Positions 1 through 9,865 of a stretch of DNA of 64,000 nt are shown in pieces. The notes beneath the pieces are model-generated. The model saw only the letters and a program-made list of their open reading frames with translations, searched no databases and was not told where the DNA came from. How positions within the stretch are numbered: position 1 is the first letter of the stretch; each line of letters begins with the position of its first letter. A program made the translations under genes and the position numbers. The stretch is from Pannonibacter phragmitetus_B (GTDB taxonomy: Bacteria > Pseudomonadota > Alphaproteobacteria > Rhizobiales > Stappiaceae), in the NCBI RefSeq assembly GCF_050510895.1, contig NZ_JBNINT010000001.1, forward strand, positions 806,001-870,000, written 5' to 3'.

Positions 1-411
1 CGGAACATGCGGGTTCTGCGGGTGGGCAATCAGGCTGATGCCCGATGCCCAGAAACGCGGGTCTTCAGAAGCTCCGGGGATCTGCCCCCGGAATTCGGGC
101 GAAAACTCACCGTGGACAGTGGAAACATGCACGCCCACCTTCTCGAACACCCGGCCATGCATCATCGACATGACGCCGCCGCCACCCCTGGCGCCGCTGC
201 TGTCGGTGCGCTCCCAGGGAGTGCGGACAAACCGGCCTGCCGGCTGGTCGGCCAGCGGTCCGCCCTTGGCACCGATCTCGTCCTCCAGATCCTCAAAAGC
301 CTGACAGATCCGGTCGCGCAGGCTGGCGAACCATTCCGGGGCAACCGTCTTCTTGGTTTCGATATCCGCGGGCACGGGTCCGCCGCGTGTGGGCTCGGCT
401 GCCTTGGTCAT
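1..411 (-). CDS. hemF: Oxygen-dependent coproporphyrinogen-III oxidase, N-terminal part
   Basis: The first 137 codons of a gene that runs off the left edge of the window. HemF is a cytosolic enzyme that uses O2 to decarboxylate coproporphyrinogen III to protoporphyrinogen IX in heme synthesis. The visible part holds a Gly-rich segment (GARGGGGVMSMM) followed by VFEKVGVH and VSTVHGEFSP, then ISLIAHPQNP, all in the order usual for HemF. The ATG at 411 is the only sensible start. It sits beside trmL and, further on, the bc1 genes, so a heme enzyme fits the context. The C-terminal half cannot be checked. Confidence 0.93.
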   Translation of the reverse strand, partial: MTKAAEPTRGGPVPADIETKKTVAPEWFASLRDRICQAFEDLEDEIGAKGGPLADQPAGRFVRTPWERTDSSGARGGGGVMSMMHGRVFEKVGVHVSTVHGEFSPEFRGQIPGASEDPRFWASGISLIAHPQNPHVP

Positions 412-529
412 GGGCGCTCCTTCGTCATCTCTTGTGCCGCCGCTCCGCCGTTCGGGGGGCAGCTTGTTTGGGTTCTTCTTATCAAGCCCCAGCCGCAATT
501 TGCAAAGCGGTGATCTGTTCTGCCGGAGG

Positions 530-1000
530 TCAACGGGATGAGGTTGGAAAGGTTCCGGTCTGGCGCAGGGCCTCGCCCAGCACCATGGAGGCCGAGACCG
601 CCACATTCAAAGAGCGCATGCCTGCCGCCATGGGGATGGTGATCCGCGCATCGGCACCGTCGTGCACGGCGTCAGGCACGCCCGCGCTTTCGCGGCCAAG
701 CAGAAGCATGTCGTCCGGCCGGAAGGCAAAGTCCGTGTAGGGCAGGGTGCTTTTCGTTGTCAGCAGAACAAGCCGCCGCCCGGCAGCCTTGCGTGCGGCC
801 TCGAAGGCGCTCCAGTCGAGGTGGCGGATGAGGGCGGCCCGCTCCAGATAGTCCATTCCGGCGCGCTTGAGGGCACTGTCGGATAGCGGAAAGCCGGCCG
901 GCTCGATCAGATGCACGCGCACATCCAGGCAGGCGGCCATGCGGATCATCGTTCCGGTGTTTTGCGGGATATCCGGCTGGTAGAGGGCAAGATCTGGCAT
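530..1000 (-). CDS. trmL: tRNA (cytidine(34)-2'-O)-methyltransferase TrmL
   Basis: A SPOUT-class RNA methyltransferase of 156 residues that 2'-O-methylates the wobble base of certain tRNA-Leu isoacceptors with SAM. The start of the protein (LALYQPDIPQNTGTMIRM) and the knot region (LLLGRESAGVP, then ITIPMAAGMRSLNVAVSASM) are the family signature. An in-frame extension to 1069 exists but has no family character, so the ATG at 1000 is preferred although its ribosome site is weak. It is separated from hemF by about 120 bases and is divergent from the ABC exporter genes. This gene next to petABC is common in Hyphomicrobiales. Confidence 0.93.
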   Translation of the reverse strand: MPDLALYQPDIPQNTGTMIRMAACLDVRVHLIEPAGFPLSDSALKRAGMDYLERAALIRHLDWSAFEAARKAAGRRLVLLTTKSTLPYTDFAFRPDDMLLLGRESAGVPDAVHDGADARITIPMAAGMRSLNVAVSASMVLGEALRQTGTFPTSSR

Positions 1001-1162
1001 GGCCACGCAGTGCCCGGTTTTCTGCCGTTTGTCCAGCGCTTGGAGCGCATCCATTGAAGCCTGCGGCAAGCCGTTACAGCAATTTAAGCCCCTTGCGGCT
1101 GGCCATTCCCGGTGTGGCTGCTAAAACCCTGCCAGGGTGCCCCTCCAAACCGGACGAAGTCC

Positions 1163-3024
1163 TTGAACAGAATTTTACGCTGCCTTGAAGGCTGGATCGA
1201 TCCCTTCGTTTCTGCGCCTGCCGGAAAACTACCGGCCACCGCGGGGGCTTATCTGTGGTTTCTCGTGCGTCAGTCGCCCTGGCCCTTCGTGGCCATGCTG
1301 GTGCTGGGGGAGCGACAGCTCTGGTGGAAGCGGGGCTCTACAGTTTCATCGGTATTATCGTCGATCTGCTGCAAACCACCCCCAAGGACGAGCTGTTCAC
1401 ACAGAACTGGCCGCTTTTCGCAGGTATGGTTGCCGTTGTTCTTGTGCTGCGCACACTGCTGACCTTCTTCACTGCCGGTGTTGAAGAGCAGACCGTTGTG
1501 CCCGGTTTCTATGCCCGTGCGCGCTGGCAGGCGCACCAGCAGATCATGGACCAGAGCATCGCGTTCTTCCACGACGAGTTCGCGGGCCGCATTTCGTCCA
1601 AGGTCTGGCAGGCGGGGCAGGCGGCTGGCGAGTTCATGGTCACGCTGCTGCAAGTGGTCTGGTACATCGCGGTCTATGCGCTGGCCACCTTGCTGCTGCT
1701 GGGGGAACTGAACTGGCGCCTTGGGGCCGCCATTCTGGTCTGGCTGGCGGTCTTTTCGCTGATTGCCCGCTACTACGTGCCGCGTATCCGCAACAGCTCC
1801 AAGGCATCGGCACATGCTGCCTCCGGTGCGACGGGACGGCTGGTCGATACCTACAGCAACATACAGACAGTAAAGCTCTTCAGCTCGCTGGAGAGTGAGC
1901 AGGCGGGCGCGCGCGCAATTTTCGAGAGCTACCTCACGGTTCTGAAGCACTTCACACGCCATCTGACCGAAGTGCGTTCGCTGATGTCATTGCTGAGCAG
2001 TGTCATGATGGTCAGCATCGGCTGGTTTTCGCTGGTGCTGTGGCAGGATGGCATACTGACGGCGGGTGATGTGGCCGTGTCACTGGGCCTTGCCTTGCGG
2101 CTCAATCTTCTGCTGGGCCGGATGCTTGGTCAGCTCAACTCCCTGTTCCGCTCTTTCGGAACGCTTCAGGATAGCGTGGAGATGCTGACACGGCCCGTTG
2201 CCGTCACGGACCTGCCAGGCGCTCCGGCGCTTATGGTCAGCTCGGGCGCTATCGTTTTTGACAAGGTCACCTTCCACTATGGCAAGCGCGGTGGCGTGAT
2301 CGATGATTTGAACTTTGCGGTGAAGGGTGGAGAGAAGATCGGCATCGTTGGCCCCTCGGGAGCGGGCAAGTCGACACTGGCCAGCCTGCTGCTGCGCTTC
2401 CATGATGTGGAGAGTGGCCGCATTCTGGTGGATGGTCAGGATATCCGTCAGATATCGCAGGCTTCGCTCAGGGCGCAGATCGGCATGGTGGCGCAGGACA
2501 CCTCGCTGCTGCATCGTTCCATCCGCGAGAACATTGCCTATGGCCGGCCGGATGCCACCATGGCCATGCTTGAGGAGGCTGCGCGGCAGGCCCATGCGCT
2601 GGAGTTCATCCAGAACCTGAAAGACAGCAAGGGCCGCTCCGGCTTCGAGGCGCAGGTGGGTGAGCGGGGCGTGAAACTGTCGGGCGGCCAGCGCCAGCGT
2701 ATCGCCATCGCGCGCGTGCTTTTGAAGAACGCGCCCATTCTGGTTCTGGATGAGGCGACTTCTGCTCTGGATTCAGAGATCGAGGCTGCCATTCAGGACA
2801 ATCTGATACCGCTGATGCAGGGCAAGACGGTTCTGGCCATTGCCCACCGGCTTTCCACGATTGCTGCCATGGACCGGCTGATGGTCATGGACGGGGGAAA
2901 GATCGTCGAGGAGGGCACTCATGAGGCGCTTCTGGCGCGCGGCGGGCTCTATGCGGATCTCTGGGAGCGCCAGTCCGGCGGGTTTTTGCCTGCTGGAGAT
3001 GTGATGGCTGTTGAAGGGGAGTGA
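1163..3024 (+). CDS. ABC exporter, fused permease-ATPase (first of two paralogues; apparent frameshift)
   Basis: A half-size ABC exporter of about 620 residues: six-helix membrane domain (roughly residues 35-340) followed by an ATPase with Walker A GPSGAGKST, signature LSGGQRQRIAIARVLL, Walker B ILVLDEATSALD and the switch His in AIAHRLST. The N-terminal stretch (GWIDPFVSAP ... SPWPFVAMLVLG) lies in one frame and the rest (GATALVEAGLYSFIG ...) in another. Adding one G to the five-G run at 1306-1310 joins them exactly. The start is uncertain: TTG at 1163 gives a protein that aligns with the paralogue at 5875, while GTG 1112 is also open. Substrate unknown; a heterodimer with the second exporter is inference. 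Confidence 0.82.
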
Positions 3025-3089
3025 CCGCCTCCTTGCGTGATCCGGCAGACGGCAAGCCACGTAGGATATCCCAGAAAGGGGACTTCCCA

Positions 3090-3494
3090 ATGGGTCAGAT
3101 TATCACCGCCTACCTTGCCACTGCTGCTGTGTTTCTTGCGATCGATGCGGTGTGGCTTGGAAAAGTGGCAACGCGCTTCTATTTCGACCGCATCGGGCAT
3201 CTGATGATGGACAAGCCCAATCTTGGCGCTGCAGCGGTTTTCTATCTTCTTTACGTCGGTGGTCTTGTTTTCTTCGCTGTATTGCCTGCATTGAAATCTG
3301 AAAGCATCTGGAGCGCAGTGATCTGTGGGGCGGTGCTAGGTTTTATTGCGTATGCAACCTATGACATGACTAACTATGCGACCCTTAGAAACTGGCCGCT
3401 CGAGGTGGTTCTGGTAGACATTGCCTGGGGTACACTCCTGAGTGCCGTGTCGGCCGCAGGAGGATATGCCATCACGTATAAGCTGTTGTCCTGA
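3090..3494 (+). CDS. DUF2177 family membrane protein
   Basis: A 134-residue protein with four predicted transmembrane helices and the DUF2177 look: an early AIDAVWLG, a central GFIAYATYDMTNYATL and a late DIAWGTLLSAVSAAGGY. No biochemical role is established for the family. The ATG at 3090 follows an AAAGGGGA ribosome site. An upstream in-frame extension overlaps the end of the ABC gene and was not chosen. It starts 66 bases after the exporter stop codon and may be cotranscribed with it. Confidence 0.85.
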   Translation: MGQIITAYLATAAVFLAIDAVWLGKVATRFYFDRIGHLMMDKPNLGAAAVFYLLYVGGLVFFAVLPALKSESIWSAVICGAVLGFIAYATYDMTNYATLRNWPLEVVLVDIAWGTLLSAVSAAGGYAITYKLLS

Positions 3495-3592
3495 GCGATT
3501 TATCTGATTGCGTGAAGAAAATCTTTACGCTCGCTCCCTAGTACTATTCCCCATGGTATCGGACCGAAGAACGTTTCTTCTGACCATCGGGA

Positions 3593-4942
3593 ATGGACAT
3601 GCACGATAATGTAGGTACGGGCATCCGCCTTTCGATCCTTGGCCGCTTTCTTGTCCTGGTTGTATCGTCGGCCCTGATCATGGTGGCCGGAACGGGCTAT
3701 GCGTTCTACGTCTTCCGCCAGGCGTTGACTTCGGCTCTGGGTGACCCGTCGCAGGCGCAGGCTTTTCTTGGCCCGCAGGCCTCCAGTCTTCTTGATGGTC
3801 TGATCATTGATCAGATGCTGCAGATCGTTCTGGTCTGCTCGCCCATCGGCATTGCCTTCCTGGCGCTTGCCGTGGTGCTGGCACTCGGGGTTGCTCGGCC
3901 GCTCAACCGGCTGCAGGATGGCCTTGATCTCTTGTCGGAAGGCCAGCTGGATGTCAGCATTGCAGGCGCCCACAGGTCCGATGAAATCGGTGCTATCGCA
4001 CGCTCCGTTGTTCAGTTTCGCGAAAAGCTGGCAGCCCGCGCCAAGGAGGAAGTCGAACTCCAGGCGGCCCAGCAGGCGCAGATTGAACAGGAACGCCGGG
4101 AACTAATGCGCGATGTTGCGACCGATTTCGAACGCTCGGTCATCAGCGTGGTCGAGGTCCTGACAAGCACGGCAAACGCAGTTGGCGGCAATGCCATGGA
4201 CCTGCGGCAGGCCGTGGGCAACTCGTCCCGCGCCGTGGATGAAGTCTCCACCGCAACGGCAGAGGCCGGACAGTCGGTGCGTGTCATGTCCCAGTCGGCA
4301 GAAGAACTCGCTGTCTCCATCTCCACCATCGGCACCGATGTGGAAAATGCATCACAGATCGCGAGCGCAGCCGTGCTCGAAGCGCGCCAGACCGATGAAA
4401 TCGTCGGCCGTCTGTCCGAGACGGGGCGCCAGATCGGCGAAGTCGTCGAGCTCATCAGCCAGATCGCCAACCAGACCAATCTTCTCGCCCTGAACGCCAC
4501 CATCGAGGCGGCGCGTGCGGGCGAAGCGGGCCGCGGCTTTGCCGTGGTGGCAAATGAAGTGAAGGCGCTGGCCGGGCAGACCACCAAGGCGACGGAAGAA
4601 ATCACCGCGCAGGTTGCCTCCGTGCAGTTTGTGGCAGAGCAGGCGGTCGGGGCGATCCGTTCCATCACGGCGACTATCGAGCAGATCAGTCAGATCTCTG
4701 AGGCCGTGCATGGTTCGGTTCAGAGCCAGATGCAGGCAACCGGCGAGATTTCCCGCTCGGTCCATGTGGCCAATGCCAGCACCGAGCGCGTGGGGGGCAA
4801 CATGAACCGGCTTGCTGAAGCAATGCAGGCGAGCACCTCGGCCACGGACGAGATGCACCGCGCTGCAGGTGAACTGACCAAGCTTTCCAGCAGCCTGCAG
4901 ACGCAGGTGAGCCAGTTCCTCACCAGCATCCGCGCTGCCTGA
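3593..4942 (+). CDS. Methyl-accepting chemotaxis protein with a very short periplasmic loop
   Basis: A 449-residue chemoreceptor. Helix 1 is near residues 12-35 and helix 2 near 75-98, leaving only about 40 residues outside the membrane, too few for an ordinary ligand-binding domain. A HAMP linker follows (GVARPLNRLQDGLDLL ... DEIGAIARSV), then a long coiled-coil signalling domain with the conserved hairpin tip NQTNLLALNATIEAARAG and GFAVVANEVKALAGQT. It would signal through CheA/CheW. No che genes are nearby, so it is an orphan receptor. The gene ends in a strong terminator. Confidence 0.93.
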   Translation: MDMHDNVGTGIRLSILGRFLVLVVSSALIMVAGTGYAFYVFRQALTSALGDPSQAQAFLGPQASSLLDGLIIDQMLQIVLVCSPIGIAFLALAVVLALGVARPLNRLQDGLDLLSEGQLDVSIAGAHRSDEIGAIARSVVQFREKLAARAKEEVELQAAQQAQIEQERRELMRDVATDFERSVISVVEVLTSTANAVGGNAMDLRQAVGNSSRAVDEVSTATAEAGQSVRVMSQSAEELAVSISTIGTDVENASQIASAAVLEARQTDEIVGRLSETGRQIGEVVELISQIANQTNLLALNATIEAARAGEAGRGFAVVANEVKALAGQTTKATEEITAQVASVQFVAEQAVGAIRSITATIEQISQISEAVHGSVQSQMQATGEISRSVHVANASTERVGGNMNRLAEAMQASTSATDEMHRAAGELTKLSSSLQTQVSQFLTSIRAA

Positions 4943-4968
4943 GACACGCAATCTGTGGGACGATGACA

Positions 4969-4997
4969 CGCGGCGGATCGATTCCGCCGCGTTTTTT
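4969..4997 (+). terminator. Rho-independent terminator after the chemoreceptor
   Basis: A nine-base-pair GC-rich stem (CGCGGCGGA with TCCGCCGCG) with a five-base loop is followed directly by six T residues. It lies 27 bases past the chemoreceptor stop codon. Confidence 0.9.
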
Positions 4998-5436
4998 GTC
5001 TTCAGGCACATGGTGCATGCCTGAAGACCGGTTTGGGCGGCTGGTCTGACGTCCATCAAGGTCTGGTTGCATTGTTGCCTCATAGCAACAGTTAGAATGT
5101 AATGCGTGACCGGATTGCGCTTGAGGTCTTGCGATTTCAAGCAAACAGTTTAGGAAAGTCAGGCGCGTTCTGCCGCGCTGTCTTTGCCGTCAACCGAGCT
5201 AACAGAGGAGGGGTATTCATGACCAATACGTCACGTGTCCATATGACCGTAGCCCTTGCTCTCGTGGGCCCGTTTTCCCTCTCCTGCCGCCCGGCAGCCT
5301 GAGACGGCGTTTCAAACATTCCAGCTGAATAGCGACTGGCTCCAAGCGTAACCGGAACCTTCCGGTGCTGCGCGTCTTTCATTTGCGCGTTCCGCCAGCC
5401 GTGCCTCATCAGTCCGATTCCGTCTGGAGCAGAACC
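4998..5436. other. Intergenic region between chemoreceptor and next operon
   Basis: About 440 bases with no clear long gene. It contains the 27-codon reading frame at 5219, preceded by a strong ribosome site, and the leader of the membrane protein at 5437. An AT-richer stretch around 5090-5160 could hold the promoter. No repeat or RNA structure was recognised. Confidence 0.5.
5219..5302 (+). CDS. Possible 27-residue small protein
   Basis: A short reading frame with an unusually good ribosome site (AGAGGAGGGG, about six bases before the ATG). The product is short and hydrophobic, and ends in LVGPFSLSCRPAA. The Cys near the C-terminus resembles a lipobox, but almost nothing follows it. It could be a tiny membrane peptide, a translated leader for the gene at 5437, or the remains of a longer gene. 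The ribosome site is the only solid support. Confidence 0.35.
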   Translation: MTNTSRVHMTVALALVGPFSLSCRPAA

Positions 5437-5871
5437 ATGTCTGTTCGTTATCCTTTGGATCCTTTCGATCTGCCTTATCCGCCGGACCTGCCGCGTCCGG
5501 ATGACTTTGCCTCGTCCTTGCCGCGTATGACGCTGTCCTGGCGCCAGCGCCTTGCCCTTGGCGGGGCCGCTTTGGCCATCTTTGCTGCTGCAACGGCAGG
5601 TGCCTCTGTGCTTATTTTCCTGCCGGTGCTCCTTGCCGACCTGTGGTCGCTGGAGGCTGTGCGGATTGGCAACGTGGTTCAGAGCGCGGCTCAGTACCGC
5701 ACGCATCTGATCGAGCTGTTCCTCGGCACGCTGGTGCTTGCAGGTGCGCTGGTCAGCTTTGTCTTTTCGCTGGCCTTTGGTGGCCGCCGTCCCTATTGGC
5801 AGCGCCTGAAAATCAGGCAGCCGCGCAATGCGGCCCGCTCTGCGGGTGAGGGTGTAAATCTCTGGAGTTGA
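5437..5871 (+). CDS. Small membrane protein upstream of the second ABC exporter, unknown function
   Basis: 144 residues with a Pro/Asp-rich N-terminus (repeated PLDPFDLPYPPDLP-like stretch), a first hydrophobic helix at about residues 40-65 (ALGGAALAIFAAATAGASVL) and a second at about 95-115 (LFLGTLVLAGALVSFVFSL), ending in a basic tail. I do not recognise a family. The stop codon is three bases from the ATG of the exporter at 5875, so the two are almost certainly translated together, and the protein may be an accessory subunit of that transporter. That role is inference. Confidence 0.65.
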   Translation: MSVRYPLDPFDLPYPPDLPRPDDFASSLPRMTLSWRQRLALGGAALAIFAAATAGASVLIFLPVLLADLWSLEAVRIGNVVQSAAQYRTHLIELFLGTLVLAGALVSFVFSLAFGGRRPYWQRLKIRQPRNAARSAGEGVNLWS

Positions 5872-5874
5872 ACA

Positions 5875-7714
5875 ATGTTTTCCAGATTTGAACGTCTGAT
5901 AGATCCCTTTGCGGACTTTAAGCTCGATGTGCCGCCAAAGGGATTTGCGGCCTTCTGCTGGTACTATACCAAGCCCCTTTGGCCGTTGCTGGCCGGTGTC
6001 GGCGTTCTGGGTGCGATGATCGCGATCTTCCAGGTCACGGTCTTCGCTTTCCTAGGCGATCTGGTCAACTGGCTGGGAGAGGCCGACCGGGCGACGTTCT
6101 GGACCGACAACTGGGTGAAGCTCTCGCTTATGGCCGGCGTGGTCCTGCTGTGCCTGCCGTTGACGCAGGCCATGTGGGAGCTGCTGTTCCATCAGGGCGT
6201 GATCGGCACCTATCCCATGTCCGTGCGCTGGCGCGTGCACCGCTACCTGCTGCGCCAGAGCATGACTTTCTATCACAACGACTTTGCCGGCCGCATCGCC
6301 AACAAGATGATGCAGACGGCACTGGCGGTGCGCGAAGTCGTGACACAGAATCGTCGACATGATGGTCTATGTGCTTGTCTATCTGACCAGCGCGTTGATC
6401 GTCATTGGTGACGCCAACCTCTATCTGGCCATTCCGCTGGTGGTCTGGACATTTGCCTATATCGCCGTGCTGCGGGTCTTCATCCCCCGCCTCAAGGCAA
6501 TTTCACAGAAGCAGGCGGATGCCCGCTCTGTGATGACCGGCCATGTTGTGGATGCCTATACCAACATCGCAACGGTCAAACTCTTCTCCCATGCAAAGCG
6601 TGAGGAAGAGTATGCCCGAAACTCGATGATGGGCTTTATGAAGACCGTCTTTGGGCAGATGCGATATGTAACCCTGCTCAACATTTCGCTGAACACGCTG
6701 AATACTCTACTGCTGTTCTCAACGGCTGGCCTGTCCATCTTCCTGTGGCAGCATGAGGTGGTCACCACCGGTGATGTGGCGGTGGCGGTGTCGCTTGTCC
6801 TGCGCATCCAGGGCATGTCCCAGTGGATTCTGTGGGAGGTTGCGGGTCTGTTCGAAAACGTCGGCACGGTGCAGGATGGCATCGGCACCATTGCGCGTGA
6901 GCGTGAGGTGCAGGACGCGCCGGATGCTGCGCCACTGACTGTCACCAAAGGCGAGATCGTCTTCGACAAGGCCTCTTTCCACTATGGCAAGGTCAAGGGT
7001 GTCATCGATTCGCTGGATCTGACGATCCGTCCGGGCGAAAAGATCGGACTCATCGGCCGTTCCGGCGCGGGAAAATCCACTCTCGTGAACCTTCTGCTGC
7101 GGTTCTATGACCTTGAGAGCGGTTCGATCCGCATCGACGGGCAGGATATCGCCCGTGTCCGGCAGGATGATCTGCGCGCTCATATCGGTGTTGTTACGCA
7201 GGATACATCGCTGCTGCACCGGTCCATCTATGAGAACGTCGCCTACGGCAAGCCGGAGGCTCCGGAAGCAGAGGTGATCGAGGCCTTGCGCAAGGCTCAT
7301 GCACTTGAGTTCGTTCAGGGACTTGAGGACAGGGACGGGCGCAGCGGTCTTCAGGCCCAGGTGGGTGAACGCGGCGTGAAACTGTCCGGTGGACAGCGCC
7401 AGCGGATTGCCATCGCGCGGGTTCTGCTGAAAAATGCTCCCATCCTGCTGCTGGACGAGGCCACATCGGCGCTCGACAGCGAGGTGGAGGCAGCCATTCA
7501 GGACAGCCTCTTCGACTTGATGGAAGGCAAGACGGTGATTGCCATCGCCCACCGCCTGTCGACCATCGCGGCCATGGACAGACTCATTGTCATGGACAAG
7601 GGCCGAATCATCGAAGAGGGGCGTCATGAAGAACTGCTGACCCAGGGCGGCCTCTATGCACAGCTGTGGTCGCATCAGTCTGGCGGATTCTTGCAGTCAG
7701 CTGCAGAAGTTTGA
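5875..7714 (+). CDS. ABC exporter, fused permease-ATPase (second paralogue; apparent frameshift)
   Basis: About 612 residues, clearly a paralogue of the exporter at 1163. The membrane domain spans roughly residues 35-335. The ATPase has Walker A GRSGAGKST, signature LSGGQRQRIAIARVLL and Walker B ILLLDEATSALD. The frame breaks at about 6350, where ...VREVVTQ must continue as IVDMMVYVLVYLTSA in another frame. Removing one A from CAGAAT at 6349-6350 restores it. The ATG follows the upstream gene by three bases. Two adjacent paralogues often form a heterodimeric exporter. Their place between trmL and petABC hints at, but does not show, a link to heme or respiratory-chain assembly. Confidence 0.85.
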
Positions 7715-7997
7715 TCCAGATCAAGCGATCCGGCTTTCAATTGGGGCCTTTTCAGGGCATCAAAAAGGTGATGACGGCATCCCAAGCGGTGCGACATTTA
7801 GCGTTCTGGCCCAAGGTCATCTGGACAATGCGGCAGAACGGTGCAAAAAGACCACCGCTTGGTGTGGTGCGGGCGATTGCCGCACCCGTTTGCCGTTAAT
7901 GCCCGCGCCGGGCAGCCGACCGTTCCGGAGGGGAGGGCGAGGCTGTCTGCCTGTGGGCATTCGGTATACGTTAAACAGGTTTCGAGAGGACGCGACC

Positions 7998-8558
7998 TTG
8001 GCTCATACGGATTCGGCGGAACCGACCCGCCGTGATTTCCTCTACATTGCGACCGGCGCCATGGGCGTTGTGGGCGCGGGCGCTGTCGCCTGGCCCTTCA
8101 TCGACCAGATGAACCCGGACGCTTCGGCTCTTGCTCTGGCATCTATCGAGGTGGATGTCTCCGCCGTCGAGGTGGGGCAGTCCATCACTGTTAAGTGGCG
8201 CGGCAAGCCGGTCTTCATCCGTCAGCGTACGGAAAAGGAGATCGAAGAGGCCAAGGCTGTGCCGCTGTCCGAACTGCCGGATAAACTGGCGCGTAACCTC
8301 AACCTGTCCGATTCCGCCGATGCCTCCGACGCGAACCGCGCCGCCGAGGGCAAGGAAGCCTGGCTCGTCATGGTCGGCATCTGCACCCATCTGGGTTGCG
8401 TGCCGCTGGGCAATGCAGGCGACTTCGATGGCTGGTTCTGCCCGTGCCATGGTTCGCACTATGACACCGCAGGGCGTATCCGCCGGGGGCCTGCTCCGGA
8501 GAACCTCCTCGTACCGCCTTTTGCGTTTGTTGAAGACGCCAAGATCAAGATCGGTTGA
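7998..8558 (+). CDS. petA: Ubiquinol-cytochrome c reductase, Rieske iron-sulfur subunit
   Basis: A 186-residue Rieske protein of the cytochrome bc1 complex that passes electrons from ubiquinol to cytochrome c1. It has a twin-arginine-type anchor (TRRDFLYIATG then a hydrophobic helix) and both cluster-binding boxes, CTHLGC and CPCHGSHYD, giving the two Cys and two His ligands. The best start is TTG at 7998, which lies behind GAGAGGA and puts the RR motif near residue 11. Earlier in-frame starts would run into the region after the ABC gene. It is the first gene of petABC. Confidence 0.95.
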   Translation: MAHTDSAEPTRRDFLYIATGAMGVVGAGAVAWPFIDQMNPDASALALASIEVDVSAVEVGQSITVKWRGKPVFIRQRTEKEIEEAKAVPLSELPDKLARNLNLSDSADASDANRAAEGKEAWLVMVGICTHLGCVPLGNAGDFDGWFCPCHGSHYDTAGRIRRGPAPENLLVPPFAFVEDAKIKIG

Positions 8559-8581
8559 CCGGTAGACCCCAGGAGACAGCC

Positions 8582-9841
8582 ATGGCTGGACATTCCAATT
8601 ACGTTCCGCAGAGCGCGGCGGCGAAGTGGCTTGAGAGCCGTCTGCCGGTCATCTCGCTCGTTCGCGGCTCTTTCGTCGATTTCCCGACCCCGAAGAACCT
8701 CAATTACTGGTGGACCTTCGGCGGTATTCTCTTCTTCATGCTGATCTCGCAGATCATCACCGGCATCGTGCTGGTGATGCACTACACCCCCAGCACCACG
8801 GCAGCCTTCTTCAGCGTTGAGCACATCATGCGTGATGTGAACTTCGGCTGGCTGATCCGCTACCTGCATTCCAATGGCGCGTCGATGTTCTTCATCGCCG
8901 TCTACATCCACATCTTCCGCGGACTCTATTACGGCTCCTACAAGGCCCCGCGCGAAATCTCGTGGATCCTGGGTGTGATCATCTTCCTCATCATGATGGG
9001 CACCGCCTTCATGGGCTACGTGCTGCCGTGGGGGCAGATGTCCTTCTGGGGCGCGACCGTGATCACCAACCTGTTCTCGGCGATCCCGCTGGTGGGTGAA
9101 GCGATCCGCACCTGGCTGTGGGGTGGATTTGCCGTCGATAACCCGACGCTGAACCGCTTCTTCTCGCTGCACTACCTGCTGCCGTTCATGATCTTCGGTG
9201 TTGTCATCCTTCACGTGTGGGCCTTCCACACCACGGGCAACAACAACCCGACTGGTGTGCAGCCGAAGTCCGGTCAGGACACGGTTCCGTTCCATCCGTA
9301 CTACACGGTCAAGGACGCCTTCGCGATTGTCGTGTTCATGATCCTCTTCTCGTGGTTCGTGTTCTATGTGCCGAACTACATGGGTCACCCCGACAACTAC
9401 ATCGAGGCGAATCCGCTGGTGACGCCTGCGCACATCGTTCCGGAATGGTACTTCCTGCCGTTCTACGCGATCCTGCGCGCCGTGCCGGACAAGCTCGGCG
9501 GCGTTGTGGCCATGTTCGGCGCCATTGCAGTTCTCTTCGTCCTGCCCTGGCTCGACACGTCCAAGGTCCGCTCGGGTGTCTACCGCCCGCTGTTCAAGCA
9601 GTTCTTCTGGATCTTCGCGATCAACGCGGTGGCTCTTGGCTACCTCGGTGCGATGCCGGCTGAAGGTGTGTACGTGATCCTGTCGCGCATCTGCACCGTC
9701 TACTACTTCGCCCACTTCCTGGTGATCCTGCCGCTGCTTGGCTTCCTGGAAAAGCCGCTGCCGCTGCCTGCCTCGATCTCCGAAGCAGTTCTTGGTGCCG
9801 GCAAGCCGGCCGCTGCTGCTGCAGCGCCCCAGACGAAGTGA
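8582..9841 (+). CDS. petB: Ubiquinol-cytochrome c reductase, cytochrome b subunit
   Basis: A 419-residue eight-helix membrane protein holding hemes bL and bH. The paired heme-ligand His residues lie in the second helix (VLVMHYTP ... RYLHSNG) and fourth helix (LHYLLPFM ... VILHVWAFH). The Qo-site motif PEWY is present (VPEWYFLPFYAILR). Length is normal for alphaproteobacteria, with a short Ala-rich tail. The ATG at 8582 has a CAGGAGA ribosome site, 24 bases after petA. Confidence 0.97.
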   Translation: MAGHSNYVPQSAAAKWLESRLPVISLVRGSFVDFPTPKNLNYWWTFGGILFFMLISQIITGIVLVMHYTPSTTAAFFSVEHIMRDVNFGWLIRYLHSNGASMFFIAVYIHIFRGLYYGSYKAPREISWILGVIIFLIMMGTAFMGYVLPWGQMSFWGATVITNLFSAIPLVGEAIRTWLWGGFAVDNPTLNRFFSLHYLLPFMIFGVVILHVWAFHTTGNNNPTGVQPKSGQDTVPFHPYYTVKDAFAIVVFMILFSWFVFYVPNYMGHPDNYIEANPLVTPAHIVPEWYFLPFYAILRAVPDKLGGVVAMFGAIAVLFVLPWLDTSKVRSGVYRPLFKQFFWIFAINAVALGYLGAMPAEGVYVILSRICTVYYFAHFLVILPLLGFLEKPLPLPASISEAVLGAGKPAAAAAAPQTK

Positions 9842-9865
9842 CGGAAAGGGTCAGGAGTTTTTGAA

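Noticed and set aside
3510..3530. Inverted repeat GCGTGAAGA/TCTTTACGC between DUF2177 and the chemoreceptor
   Set aside because: Nine-pair imperfect stem with no T tract; could be an operator or chance, not enough to annotate.
8459..9715. Long minus-strand open frame of 418 codons
   Set aside because: It is the antisense of petB. Its composition (rich in His, Asp, Glu, Arg) is the usual shadow of a GC-rich membrane protein gene.
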